64,000 nucleotides of DNA. Source: Prostheceraeus crozeri. Its lineage: Eukaryota > Platyhelminthes > Polycladida > Euryleptidae. The notes below the pieces were generated by a model. It ran no database searches, was not told where the DNA came from, and saw nothing but the letters and a program-made list of their open reading frames with translations. Of the stretch, positions 1-10,379 are shown piece by piece. Each line of letters begins with the position of its first letter. Within the stretch, counting starts at the first letter, position 1. Made by a program: the position numbers and the translations under genes. The stretch lies in the NCBI GenBank assembly GCA_907163375.1, contig CAJQUW010016984.1:1-64000 (forward strand), written 5' to 3'.

Positions 1-1
1 A

Positions 2-2169
2 ATAAAAGATCATGATCATCTAAATGGATTATGTAGAGGTGCAGCACATAATTCTTGTAATCTTAATGCTAATAAATTTAAATATAACTTTCTTCCTTTA
101 TATTTCTACAATGGTTCTAGATATGATTTCCATTTAATAATGAAAGATTCATTTTCATCTGAAAAATTACAACAACAACAAATAAATGTACTATGTAAAA
201 CAGAAGAAGAATATTTTTCAATGCAATTAGGTTGTATTAGAATTTTAGATGCATTTAGATTTTTTACTCCTTATTCATTAGATGTTATGGGAAAAACTTT
301 GAAACCTGAACAATGTAAAATATTAAATAGATATAATTTAAAACCTTTAAAAGGAATATTTCCGTATCTATCTATAACTGGAGATATAGATAGAATAAAT
401 GAAATAATGAAAGACCAAAAACTTCCTCCAATAAATAAATTTAAATCAACATTAAAACAATCACAATTATCTGAAGAAGACTATGCAGCAGCTGAAAAGA
501 ATTGGAGAGAGTTAAATTGTAAAACAATGTATGATTATACAATGAAATATCTTCAGATAGATGTATTAATACTAGCTGATCTTTTTGAAATTTTTCGTGA
601 TATGTGTTTAGAATATTACGGAATAGATCCATGTTATTGTTATTCTACATCAGGTTTAACATGGCTAGCAGGATTGAAACATACCGGTGTTAAACTTAAA
701 CATTATAAAGAAAATACATATGATAAATTATTATTTTTTGAATCTTGAATTAGAGGTGGTGTTTCATCAGTTTTAGGTGATGGATATGTTAAATGTTATA
801 ATAAGAAAGTAAATCCTGATGATTATGGTTATTTAAAAATTTTAAATCTAGAAGAAAAAGATCAATTTATAAAATTGTTTAATCAAAATATAGAAGGACT
901 TATATCAAATGAAGAGAGTCAAGCAACAGTTGATGAAATCATGAGAGAAAACTATTTGTTATATTATGATTTTAATAGCTTATATTCTTCTTGCATGATA
1001 CAAGAATTACCAACAGGCGAGATGGAATGGTGTAATATTCTAGATTATCAAAAAACATATGATGGAAATTATAATCATGGTTATATATATGAAGTTGATT
1101 TAGTATACCCTGATGAAATAAAAGATAAAACAAAATATTTTCCTTTTTGTCCCGAAAACAAAATTCCCAATATAGAAGATTTTTCAGATTATCAAAAATC
1201 TATAATTCCTAAGAAATACAGACCAACAAAAAAACTTATGTTAACACAAAGTAATAAAGGAAAGTATATTGTTGAAGAAAGAATGCTAGATTGGTATTTA
1301 GAACATGGAATGGTTCTCACCAAATTACATCGAAAACTATTTTATCAAAAATCTAAATGGTTAAAAAAATTATAGAGTTCAATATTGAAAAACGTAAAAT
1401 AGCTAAAAGAAATAAAGATGATTTTGGAAACGTGTTCTTCAAATTAATGAATAATGCACTTTATGGTAAGACTTTAGAAAATGTGCGTAATAGACAAAAT
1501 ATTGAAATAGTTTATGATAAAGATAGGTTTCAAAATTTAACAAGGAAACCTACATATAAAAGAACTACTAGATTCAGTGATTAACTATGTGTTGTACATT
1601 TACGTCGAATCAGCGTAAAGCATGATAAGTTTAATTTTATTGGATTCACTATATTAGAATTAGCTAAACTATTTATGTATAAATTTATATATGATTATTT
1701 AGCACCTGCTTATGGCAAAAACTATAAATTACACTTTACAGATACCGATTCTGTTTTCTTAGAATTAACAATACCGTATAATTCTTCACTTGATGAAGAA
1801 ATTAATAAAATAAAAGATATCATTCATCCTTTTGATTTATGTAAAGTAAAAGATGAATTAGAAGGAAATGAAGATTTCATAACAGAAGCTATATTTTTAA
1901 AATCTAAATGTTATTGTTATAATACAACTAATAATATTAAAACATATAAAACATTAAAAGGAATTTCAAAGGCATCAGTGGCTAATCAAATAACATTTCA
2001 AGATTATAAAAATGTATTATTTAATAATGAAATAAAAACAGCATGTAATTATAGACTTAATTCAAAGAAACATAAAATGTATTTAAAAGAAGAACATAAA
2101 TTAGCATTAGATCCATTTGATGATAAAAGAAAAATTTTACCTGATGGAATAACTACTTTACCTTTTTAA
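2..2169 (+). pseudogene. Protein-primed family B DNA polymerase (Polinton type), 5' cut off and broken
   Basis: Replicative polymerase of a Polinton. The frame is open from base 2, so its start lies left of the window. Visible in order: an exonuclease-type YDFH segment near 125, an exonuclease III-like block LQIDVLILADLFE near 550-590, polymerase motif A DFNSLY near 970, motif B KLMNNALYGKTLENV near 1442-1486, and motif C FTDTDS near 1735-1752. The C-terminal part has the usual DPFDDKR near the end. Damage: TGA at 746-748 where the family usually has glycine before IRGG; a frameshift in the A-run near 1357-1375; TAA at 1582-1584. It converges on the ATPase gene with about 80 bp between. Identification is strong; it cannot make a full protein. 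Confidence 0.9.
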
Positions 2170-2252
2170 TTTTCTAATTTGTAAGATAGACAAATTTGAT
2201 ATATATATAAAATTAAAAAAAATATTGTTACACTATATTTGTATATTTTTTA

Positions 2253-3019
2253 TCACTCGGCAAACAATTGTTCGATAACTCTATAATGAATTTTTTTATC
2301 AATATTAATTGTAATGAAGCCATAATCTTTTGACCAAGCATTGTTACACGATTGTTTAAATTCATCTTTATTTCTTACGCATAAATCTCTTAACAAATCA
2401 CTTAAATTTCTTGCGTTTATTTCAAATAGTATAAATATATATCCATTCTTTCTAATAACACTTCCGTCCAATGAATACATACTTTGTGTTAAATAAAATA
2501 CACTACAGTTGTTATGTCTACCTCTTATGAAATAATTTCTCTGAACTGACTGATTTCTATCATTAACACAATCATCAAAAATTACACAATGTTTCATTGT
2601 TTTATCTAGTTTACTAGGATCTTGCATATTACCACTATCATCTCTTAATTGTATCTTTATATGCTTATTTTTATTGGATTCAACTAACTGATTATTTTAT
2701 GCTGCTTCTTCACACCACAAACTTATTTCTTCTTCATCTTCAGATTTTTTATATTCTTTGAATAATTAAGCAATTGCTGTTTTCTTAAGATTATTTTCAA
2801 ATCCATATTTTAAAAATTGATAGTCGGGTTGTTCTGCTGTTGTTGTATAAATTATAAGATTGTTATAATCCAAAAAATTTGGAGTCGTTAAAATTTTAAA
2901 TAATAGATACGTTTTTCCACAACCTGATCTTCCGCAAATAACTGACAAAATTTTATTAGATAAATTTGGATGATGATTAAATTTGAGTTTTTTTTATTTA
3001 ATGGGGGCACTTCACTCAT
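2253..3019 (-). pseudogene. Polinton packaging ATPase (FtsK/HerA-like), broken
   Basis: DNA-packaging ATPase related to poxvirus A32 and FtsK/HerA. Walker A is GRSGCGKT near 2920, Walker B is the CVIFDDC segment near 2580, followed by the conserved YFIRGRHNN block and a serine/threonine-rich segment (FYLTQS) as in sensor regions of the family. The proposed start is the ATG at 3019 because a Polinton-like N-terminus (MSEVPPLNKK) precedes Walker A, but an A-run near 2990 shifts the frame by one. Two in-frame TAA stops (2766-2768 and about 2697-2699) separate the Walker A and Walker B halves. Head-to-tail with the capsid-like gene upstream on the minus strand. Confidence 0.85.
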
Positions 3020-3135
3020 TTTTTAATAAAAAAATTTTATTTTTATTTTTTTTATTTTTTTTTTCTAAAGAAGAAGAATAAGAAGAACAATAATAATAAG
3101 AAGAAAATTTAACTTCTCTAGCTTCGCGTGGGAGT

Positions 3136-3924
3136 TTATACCTCCCGAACCAAAAGATCTATCATAATCTCTTCACCTCCAAAATTTATTTCTTGTCCTT
3201 TTTCATCAGTGATTCTCATGTTAATGTTGTTAATAGTTTTTCTTGTAATAGGGAAATATATTAATGTTTGTGGAATTACATTTAATCTATAAACAATGGG
3301 TACAGTAAAAGCTGGAAAACTGAATATTAAATTTGACAATTTACCATTTATATATCCTCCTTCAATAATGTCACAATGTACAACAATTGAATTTATTTCA
3401 GTTATTTTTGGAATCTTCTCAACTAAATGATAACCTTGACTATAGGTTTGTTTATTAAATCCTAATAGCTTTGACAATGATCTATCATGATTAAAATCAA
3501 CTTGATAATTTTCGTCTTAAGTAAGAGAAAATTTATTAACTGCCGGTTCAACTGCAAAATGTAAATGTTTCTTATCTTTAAATGGTATACCTAAATGTCT
3601 CTTAATTTCATTTGATATTGATTCAACTTCGTAAGAACCAGGAAGAAAAGTTAGTACTTTCCACGTTTTGCCTTCATCAGTAGAATATCTAAATTGATCA
3701 TTCACATCTTTTATAACATTTTGAATAGTGTTAAATGTGGAGAAACTAGTCAATGCAATTTGATAATTTTTATTTTGTTCTAAATGTAGAATGGGTTCTA
3801 AATTACAAGTGTGTGATGAAGTAGTTGTTATAATTTTTAACGTCGTACTAAATTTTGATGAACCCAAAATCTCTGTCAAATTTTCTAAATGATTATTAAT
3901 TTTGTCTAAATCTGCTGAACACAT
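3136..3924 (-). pseudogene. Polinton penton-like minor capsid protein, one stop
   Basis: 263-codon frame beginning MCSADLDK at 3924, interrupted only by TAA at 3517-3519, after which the same frame continues to 3136. It has the layout of Polinton/adintovirus penton-type proteins: an N-terminal segment with short beta-strand-like blocks (YQIALTSFSTFNTIQNV), a GSYEVESISNEI block, then a LSKLLGF block and a C-terminal NMRITDEKGQEINF strand pair. No catalytic motif is expected. Position between ATPase and the other structural genes fits. The virion role is inferred from family pattern and neighbours; structure prediction would settle it. Confidence 0.55.
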
Positions 3925-3990
3925 TTTTTAGTTAAAATTTTCAATAAATATTTTTTTAATAAAAAAATTAAAAACAACAACATATTTCAG

Positions 3991-4836
3991 CTACGGGCGA
4001 AGCCCTGGAATACATCTTTGATGTACCGTTATACTTTTATAATCCTCTTCATTTAGAATCTTCTTTTCTAACAGTCTTTTCAATATAGCATGAATTTCAT
4101 TGAAACTAGAATTATGTCCTTCTTTTATTGCAGATATTAAAATATTTAATCTATTTAGTAATTCTTGTGGATCATCTGGTAAAAATACAATTGTTTCAGT
4201 TTTCTGTTTTTCAGATAAACCTTTCCCTACTTTAACTCCCGTTGATAATAAATTTTCTAATTCTCTATAACGTTTAAGAGTTTTTCCTGCTTTAACTCTA
4301 TCTAACATACCTTTATATTTTATGAGATCTTCTACAGCATAATTATTTAAATCTGCTCCTCTTAAAAGATCAACAAAATTTCTATCTAAATTAAAAGGAG
4401 ATTTATCTGGTGAAAAAATTAAACCTCGAAAAGGTTGTGGAAATATTTCTTTTTGTCCGAGATAAAATTTATGTATTGTTTTTCCATCTATAAATGAAAT
4501 AGAATGTTCAAATTGCATAGATTTTGGTAATTTCTTATTAATGTTTCATTCTAGTAATCCATAGTCATCTAATATAGTTTTGTGCTCTGGATCTGTTATA
4601 TTAATTTGTTTATCATTATTTGTACTTTCTTTTTCAAGAGTTTTAAATGGTTTCATAGTTTTTTCAAAATCAGTTTTTACTTGTTCGGTTTGCTGCATTT
4701 TTTCAAACATATCAGATTGAATACCAGCTTTTATCATTCTATGCTGAAGATGATTTTCTTTCATAATATTTCTTTGTTTTATTAACTCGTCTAATTGTCT
4801 AATTCTTTTTAGATTATCAGCTTTAATTTTATCCAT
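3991..4836 (-). pseudogene. Polinton-associated protein of unknown function, one stop
   Basis: 282 codons from ATG 4836 to the stop at 3991, interrupted by a single TGA at 4546-4548; both halves are in the same frame, so this is one gene and not two. The first ~95 residues are charged and coiled-coil-like (MDKIKADNLKRIRQLDE...). After the stop comes a region with an FIDGKTIHKFYLG strand pattern, then LNNYAVEDLIKYKGML and a C-terminal helical DPQELLNRLNILI segment. The middle layout recalls a recurrent uncharacterised protein in invertebrate Polintons (short-strand repeats followed by an EEDLxxYKxIL helix); that match is from memory and tentative. Function unknown. Confidence 0.5.
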
Positions 4837-4937
4837 TTTTAAAATATAATATTTGAATTTTGTGGTAACATTGAATACAACGAAAACATTTTACTGAACA
4901 ATTTTTTTTATTGCTTTGTTGTCTGACATCTTTTCGT

Positions 4938-5615
4938 TTAAAGTTTTCTCGTTTTAAGTTTTTTTAATAAAGTTTTGCTTAAATTTTCGCTTAAAGTTTT
5001 TAGCTGTTCTAAAAAAATTTTATCATTTTCTTCATTAGTAATTTTACCATCACTAGAAATTTTGCCATCCGGTTTATTCTTATCATCAACTTTTTCGGTC
5101 TTTAAATGAAATGATATTTGATTTACTTCATTAGCTATTTGATCAAATTTTTCAATCTTATCTAACGTAATAACATTATCATCACATACTCTTTGAAAGT
5201 AGTAATGTAATTTGTCATTGACTTCTTTAATATGTAAATGCTTAGTTTTTAATGATTTTCGTTTCTTTGTTATTAAAGATTTATCTAACATTGTAACAAG
5301 TGAAGTTGCAAAAACACCCGTACCTGTTAAAGCTGTAGCAACTACTGGAATTACTAAAACACCTGAAGATATAACAATTGTTAAAGCACCTAAATTTATT
5401 GTTAAGAACATGCCAATTCCTTGTGTTACATTCTTAACTTTGGTCCATCTCTTTCTTAATTTTTTATAATGCTCTAATCTTAATAATAATTAAGATTCCT
5501 TATCTTTCATATAGCGTACTCTATCTTTGTGTTTTTCTTTATTCAATTCACTTATTTTTAACTGTGATAACGAAGGATATATTCTTGCGGTTTCTTCCAC
5601 TTTTGTTTCTTCCAT
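4938..5615 (-). pseudogene. Polinton membrane/coiled-coil protein, one stop
   Basis: 226-codon frame starting MEETKVEETARIYPSL at 5615. The ATG is chosen because the basic segment LRLEHYKKLRKRWTKVKN lies upstream of the hydrophobic stretch and belongs to the same frame. TAA at 5490-5492 breaks it. Residues after the basic segment form one long hydrophobic span with glycines (INLGALTIVISSGVLVIPV, then VATALTGTGVFATSLVTM), followed by a lysine-rich, probably helical C-terminus. Similar short membrane proteins sit among structural genes of invertebrate Polintons. Role unproven; perhaps a membrane or virion component. Confidence 0.5.
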
Positions 5616-6126
5616 TTTTAAAGAAATATTTTTAGACACGTAAGTTTAGACACATAATTTTAGTTATCTCATATTTTAAAAACTTGAAAAATGGATTTAA
5701 AAGACGTTTTTAAAAATACCAATTTTTATGATTTTCGGTGTCCTGGAACGGTCATGATTTCGGGAGTAAAATGTCATAATCACAAATTTGAGATTCTTAA
5801 CTTTTATGATTTTTTCGGTGTCCTGGAACGGTCATGATTTAAGCGAGAAAATTGTAATTCTCAAATTTTGAGATTCTTAACTTTTATGATTTTTTCGGTG
5901 TCCTGGAACGGTCATTATTTTGGGAGTAAAATTTGTAATTCTCAAATTTTGAGATTTTGAAAAATTTCAAAAATTGGGTATTTTTTAAAACGCCTAAATT
6001 TATGAATTTAGGTCTTAAAAACCTGAAAGAGGGTTAAAATTCATGAATTTATGTCGTTTTTAAAGATACTATTTTTTTTAATTACATGGTGGCCTGGAAC
6101 GGTCTTTTGCCCATTACCCATTGCCC
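5616..6126. repeat. Junction with three 80-bp tandem repeats
   Basis: No gene. Three tandem copies with a period of exactly 80 bp between the markers at 5735, 5815 and 5895; each carries TCGGTGTCCTGGAACGGTCA followed by an A/T-rich part. A fourth, diverged piece of the marker lies near 6086-6104, about 190 bp after the third. The stretch separates the last Polinton gene from the giant palindrome; whether it is Polinton-terminal or older host DNA is not clear. Confidence 0.8.
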
Positions 6127-6589
6127 ATCAAGCTGATCAAAGTCTGCCAACCTCATACCAACTCCACCGCTTTTCATGTCTGGCGATCAAGTCATGGACG
6201 GTGCAAGTCACAGAGATTTTCGGTGTGATACTTCCTGTGGGTGGGCGTTCTTTCGAGACAGCGGTGAAGTCCGTAGCGATGAGTACTGCACGGGACGTGG
6301 GCAATGGTAATCCTTGTGAAACCTCTCTGCGTCATGTTTGCAAGTGGTTGCCTTTCGTCTCAACGTTGTACTCTGACCGCCAGGGCGACATTTAGCTATC
6401 TGCCACAGGTTACCTCATAAAATCTCCATTGCACTTGTCTCCCGACAGTTGGCCAACCATGCCAGAATGAACCATGAGTTCTGCTTGTCTCTATCGCGGA
6501 GACGAAATGATGAATGGAATGAAGGGAGGACATTCATGCGCCACACGCAACACATCACAGACTTCTCTCTTCGCTAGTGAACAAGCTCT

Positions 6590-7720
6590 TGTCAGTGTCG
6601 TCAGAAACTTTATCATATTGTACAAAAGTTTTATTGCAACACAGGTTGATGTATAGTTAGAAAGTTTGATCATCAATGTTTTATTCGTAAGTCTAGTCAG
6701 AAAGTGTATCATGGTTTGCAAAGTTACTGTAGTCAACTAGTTCTTTACCGCGACACCCGTTTGAGAAAGTAAAGTCTGATCATCGAAGTTGTATTTGTGA
6801 GTGTCATCAGAAAGTGCATCATAGTTTGTAAAAGTTTTACTGCTACACAGGATGATGTATAGTTAGAAAGTTTGATCATACGTTTAGTCGTAAGTCTAGT
6901 CAGAAACTTTATCATGTTGTACAAAGGTTTTACTGTAACACAGGTCGATGTATAGTTAGAAAAGTTTGATCATGATGTTTTATTTGTAAGTCTAGTCAGA
7001 AAGTGTATCATGGTTTGCAAAGTTAGCGTAGTCATATAATTTTACTGTGACACCCGTTTGAGAAAGTAAAGTCTGATCATCGAAGTTGGATTCGTGAGTG
7101 TCATCAGAAAGTGTATCATGGTTTGTAAAAGCAAAGTTTAGTATAGTCAAATATTTTTACTGCTACACAGGTTGATGTATAGTTAGAAAGTTTGATCATG
7201 ACGTTTATTCGTAAGTCTAGTCAGAAACTTTATTATGTTGTACAAAGGTTTTATTGCAACACAGGTTGATGTATAGTTAGAAAGTTTGATCATTGAAGTT
7301 GTATTCGTAAGTCTAATCAGAAAGTGTATCATGGTTTGCAAAAGCAAAGTTTAATATAGTCAAATATTTTTACTGTAACACAGGTTGATGTATAGTTAGA
7401 AAAGTTTGATCATTGAAGTTGTATTCGTGACATGTTTTGTAAATGTTTTACTGCTACACAGGTTGATGTATAATTAGAAAAGTTTGATCATGACGTTTAT
7501 TCGTGAGTGTCGTTAGAAAGTGTATCATGGTTTGTAAAAGTTTAATGCAACACAGGTTGATGTATAGTTAGAAAAGTTTGATCATTGAAATTGTATTCGT
7601 AAGTCTAATCAGAAAGTGTATCATGGTTTGCAAAAGCAAAGTTTAGTATAGTCAAATATTTTTACTGTAACACAGTTGATATATAGTTACAAAATTTGAT
7701 CATGGCTTTTTATGAAACAC
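6590..7720. repeat. TGATCA-bearing tandem array, left arm
   Basis: About ten diverged units of roughly 100-120 bp. Each has TTTGATCAT, then TAAGTCTAGTCAGAAAG (or GAGTGTCATCAGAAAG), ATCATGGTTTGCAAA and ACACAGGTTGATGTATAGTT in the same order. Units alternate between two subtypes, one with CGACACCCGTTTGAGAAAG. No convincing coding frame runs through it. Confidence 0.85.
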
Positions 7721-8103
7721 AAGTGTTATGAAATGTAAGCGTTAGTGTAGTCAAATAATACTACCGCGGCGCATGTTTGTGAAAATAATGTTTGATCATT
7801 GACGTTGTATGACTGACCGAACTCATCAAAGCACTAGAAAGTTGTAGAAGGTTTTACTGCACAGTGTAGATTGTCTTGTAACTTACTTTCACAGTGTTAG
7901 AAAGTTTTATTGGAGACAGTTGGCAAATGTTTCCCTATTAGAAAATTCAAACTCCATGACTGTTAGATTCGCTTCATCAGGTTTACTAAAAGCAGTTTTC
8001 TACTGCAATGAGAGTTTAGAATGTTATATAAAAACAGTGTTCGCCACAGCACTAGAAAGTTTTTATCCTTAGTTGAGATCCGGACTGCAGTGTGTAAAAT
8101 GTT

Positions 8104-8370
8104 TTATGTGACAGTCTTTTCACAAACAGTGAAGTGTAAATTCAGAGTGAATACATCTGTTAGGTAGTCATTAACTTTGGATGTGAAGTAAAGCGAATCT
8201 GTGTGCAGAATGAATTGAATATTAGACAACGCATGCAAGTTTTTGACGACTTGAGTGGTTGAAACCAAGTCTAAGTTTAACATGTTGGATATAAAAGTGA
8301 GATGGATAGGAATAAGTGTTGAATGTTTTATAAAACCCGATGTTGTCACACACGTTGAGTGTGATTCCAT
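8104..8370 (-). CDS. Unknown 88-residue reading frame, left arm
   Basis: Starts MESHSTCVTTSGF and ends at a stop at 8104. The translated product is the same as that of 15353-15619 in the other arm. No domain, signal peptide or family recognised; threonine- and leucine-rich. It overlaps other open frames on both strands, and conservation between the arms shows recent duplication or conversion, not necessarily selection. May not be a gene. Confidence 0.25.
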   Translation of the reverse strand: MESHSTCVTTSGFIKHSTLIPIHLTFISNMLNLDLVSTTQVVKNLHALSNIQFILHTDSLYFTSKVNDYLTDVFTLNLHFTVCEKTVT

Positions 8371-8499
8371 GACATTGAATCGCGTGGGTCGTAAAGTCCA
8401 TCATCCAAGGCTAGGCTCCTCTACGGTTGGATTTAGGGTTTTATATTACATGCGTTAACCGTTCGTGTAGAATATGTGAAGTACATGTTCGCTTAAATG

Positions 8500-8751
8500 C
8501 TAATGTTGAAATAAGTTTTGTAAGAAGTCTTTGACAGGTTGTTGTGAAACGTAGCGAACGTTGAAAAAAGTTTTATAAAATGTTTCTGCAGTCACACTCG
8601 TTCGCGTACCAGCTTTACTAAATGTGTTGTTTGCCTTTATTAATTTGAATGCGTGTGTTTTGTAAATAAAGACAGACAGCGTGTTTGCACTCTGCATCGA
8701 CAGCATGCAAGTATAGACATGGCAACCTGTAACGTTGTTAGTCGAATGCAT
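8500..8751 (-). CDS. Unknown 83-residue reading frame, left arm
   Basis: Starts MHSTNNVTGCHVYTC and ends with FLQNLFQH. Product identical to that of 14972-15223 in the right arm. Two cysteines near the N-terminus, no recognisable domain. The sequence is fairly amphipathic with a plausible helical C-terminus. Weak evidence for a gene. Confidence 0.25.
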   Translation of the reverse strand: MHSTNNVTGCHVYTCMLSMQSANTLSVFIYKTHAFKLIKANNTFSKAGTRTSVTAETFYKTFFNVRYVSQQPVKDFLQNLFQH

Positions 8752-9273
8752 ATGAGTTAGGAAACATTCAAAGCATGTGTGAGATAAAAATCAACCTGCT
8801 AGATGAAGTGAAACACAAAAGTGTCACAACTAGTTTACGGGAAATAAAGGAGAACTGTGACAACGTTCACACTCATCATAGACAGATGAACATACAAATC
8901 TGACATTCAAATGAAAGTCGTATACATCAACTGCGGTGTAAGAAACTTTTTGTCAACAACTTTATGTTGGTAAAACTTTCATAGATTGCAGGCGTGTTTA
9001 AAGCTGATATAAAAACCTGTAGAAACGCATAAGTCTTAGTTCAACGACTCGACCCTTGAACTCACACAATGAATACGTCTGTGTAGAAAACTCATTTGTA
9101 GGAAACAGCATTTTCTGTGCGAATGCAGACGATGTAAACATGACATTTAACATGGCTTGCAATAGTCAACACGCTGCCATTCAAAATGTTTATCATAAAA
9201 CCTATCAGTGAAAAAACCCCTCCTGTGCCCACAAAGAATCATAAGTGCACTCTGACGCCTGTTTGTCTCGCTA

Positions 9274-9380
9274 GCCCCTCAGCAGATAGAGTAGAACACA
9301 AAGATGAATGACAGCGCAGCCGGTGGGCGATCGTCTGTCGCACTGCCCCTCAGCAGATAGAGTAGAACCCAAAGATGTAC
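9274..9380. repeat. Direct repeat pair ahead of the small genes, left arm
   Basis: Two copies, 71 bp apart, of a ~33-bp element containing CCCTCAGCAGATAGAGTAGA followed by ACxCAAAGATG. They lie upstream of the 69-residue frame's stop, in a GC-richer stretch. Mirror copies are at 14343-14449. They could be regulatory; nothing more can be read. Confidence 0.75.
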
Positions 9381-9425
9381 GCGCTCTCTCTCTGGCGCCC
9401 GTCTGTCACATGAAACAGAGAGCTA

Positions 9426-9635
9426 TCACATCTGTCCCAGGATGCAGGAACGTATCGTAGCACCTGGCTGATTCCCACACAGCTCATTGCTATCGTACCG
9501 GAAGGGAGATAGATTCATGCGATAAATGCATCTAGGTTTGTTGAGTGGTTGAGGGAAGCAGTCAATGAAAATATGTCTTCCCCTTTCTTCGTCCAACCAT
9601 AAGTTTAGAGCAATATGATTGCACGAACCAGACAT
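9426..9635 (-). CDS. Unknown 69-residue reading frame, left arm, divergent from the SIM gene
   Basis: Starts MSGSCNHIALNLWLDEERG and ends SCILGQM. Product identical to the mirror copy at 14088-14297. It has a mixed composition with W, F, C and P, more protein-like than other open frames of the arm. Its start codon is 59 bp from the start of the SIM gene on the opposite strand, so the two could share a promoter region that contains one TATA-like box. No family recognised. Confidence 0.35.
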   Translation of the reverse strand: MSGSCNHIALNLWLDEERGRHIFIDCFPQPLNKPRCIYRMNLSPFRYDSNELCGNQPGATIRSCILGQM

Positions 9636-9656
9636 TTGAAAGGCTGTATCATTCTC

Positions 9657-9664
9657 ATATAAAG
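9657..9664 (+). promoter_or_regulatory. TATA-like box, left arm
   Basis: ATATAAAG lies 31 bp before the ATG at 9695. With a usual TATA-to-start distance near 30 bp, transcription would begin just before this ATG, which argues for 9695 and against the upstream in-frame ATG at 9674. The mirror box is at 14059-14066. Confidence 0.45.
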
Positions 9665-9694
9665 CAGAGTCTCTTGCATTTTACTATCATAATC

Positions 9695-10068
9695 ATGTCT
9701 CAGAAGCCAACAGCGTGCGTGATACCTTTTCGTATCATACACCGCGGAGAGGAATTCCACAGTGATATCTATGGTGAGGATATCACTGTGGAATTTGTGA
9801 AGTACTATTCTTACTTCACCCTACAGGAAGATTTGAGTCGACGAGTGCGAGAAGAGACTGAGATGGAGGCAAGTGAGGCCGAGACGGTGGCAAGTGATGC
9901 CGAGACGGTGGGGAGCGAGGCCTAGATGGCAACCAGCGAGAGCGAGACGGTCGAAAGTGAGGACATGGAAAGTGTGGTTGTCATTGTGATATCGGATGAT
10001 GAAGTAAGAGTTTTACACATGCATACGAATGGCTGTCATCTCAACTCGTTCATGTTTTCTTTCAGTGA
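9695..10068 (+). pseudogene. Small acidic protein gene with C-terminal SIM-like motif, left copy with a stop
   Basis: ATG 9695 (MSQKPTACVIPF...), exon to 10003, an apparent intron 10004-10065 (donor GAA|GTAAGAG, acceptor TTTTCTTTCAG), then TGA at once at 10066-10068. The spliced product would be 103 residues: a ~55-residue N-terminal part, an acidic tract of degenerate AETV/SET repeats, and the last residues VVVIVISDDE, a hydrophobic core followed by acidic residues as in SUMO-interacting motifs. Without splicing the frame would run to 10150. The left copy has TAG at 9923-9925 where the right has GAG, so it is truncated before the motif. No homologous family recognised. Confidence 0.5.
9753..9795. 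repeat. 17-bp perfect hairpin inside the SIM gene
   Basis: AATTCCACAGTGATATC at 9753-9769 is repeated as its exact reverse complement at 9779-9795 with a 9-bp loop. It lies in coding sequence (residues about 20-34). The same hairpin is in the right arm at 13928-13970. Confidence 0.9.
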
Positions 10069-10379
10069 TGGAGTGAGTCATGGGCGTTCTTTAGTTCATA
10101 AAATCATCATGCACACATACAGCACACTGTTTCACCACATTTCCTCGTGAATGCATCATGAGTTCTTATAAGAACTTCCTTCTAATGCAGCTAAAGCGGT
10201 CCATAGCCCGCCACATATCTTCGGATATGGAATGTAGAGGGGAAGGATATATGATGAATGGAATGAAATGGGAGGACACTCTTGCACCACATGCAGCCAC
10301 AAACACATTTCTATCTTCATTAAGATGACATTCAATCACTTGAATTCTAATGTGACCTAATCCTTAGATCTCAGTACAG

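Larger units (their letters stand above)
1..5615. mobile_element. Decayed Polinton/Maverick fragment, truncated on both sides
   Basis: Five broken genes with the repertoire of a Polinton (self-synthesising, virus-like DNA transposon): protein-primed PolB on + converging on ATPase, penton-like, unknown and membrane-protein genes on the minus strand. The left end lies outside the window. Major capsid, maturation protease, retroviral-type integrase and the right terminal inverted repeat, expected in a whole element, are not found between the last gene and the palindrome at 6127, so the right part looks deleted. At least seven in-frame stops and two frameshifts show it is inactive. Gene content and order are seen; assignment to Polinton/adintovirus rests on family knowledge. 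Confidence 0.85.

Noticed and set aside
746-4548. TGA recoding (TGA read as an amino acid) in the Polinton
   Set aside because: Two TGA stops could be explained by GGA-to-TGA change, one at a position where glycine is usual, but several TAA stops and frameshifts are present too, so ordinary decay is simpler.
6590-7720. CRISPR array
   Set aside because: Units are diverged and contiguous without unique spacers, and the genome is eukaryotic.
9674-10150. Start at the upstream ATG (MHFTIIIM...) and read-through to 10150
   Set aside because: The upstream ATG lies only about 10-17 bp after the TATA-like box, probably before the transcription start, and a good intron ends the frame earlier. Kept only as an alternative.
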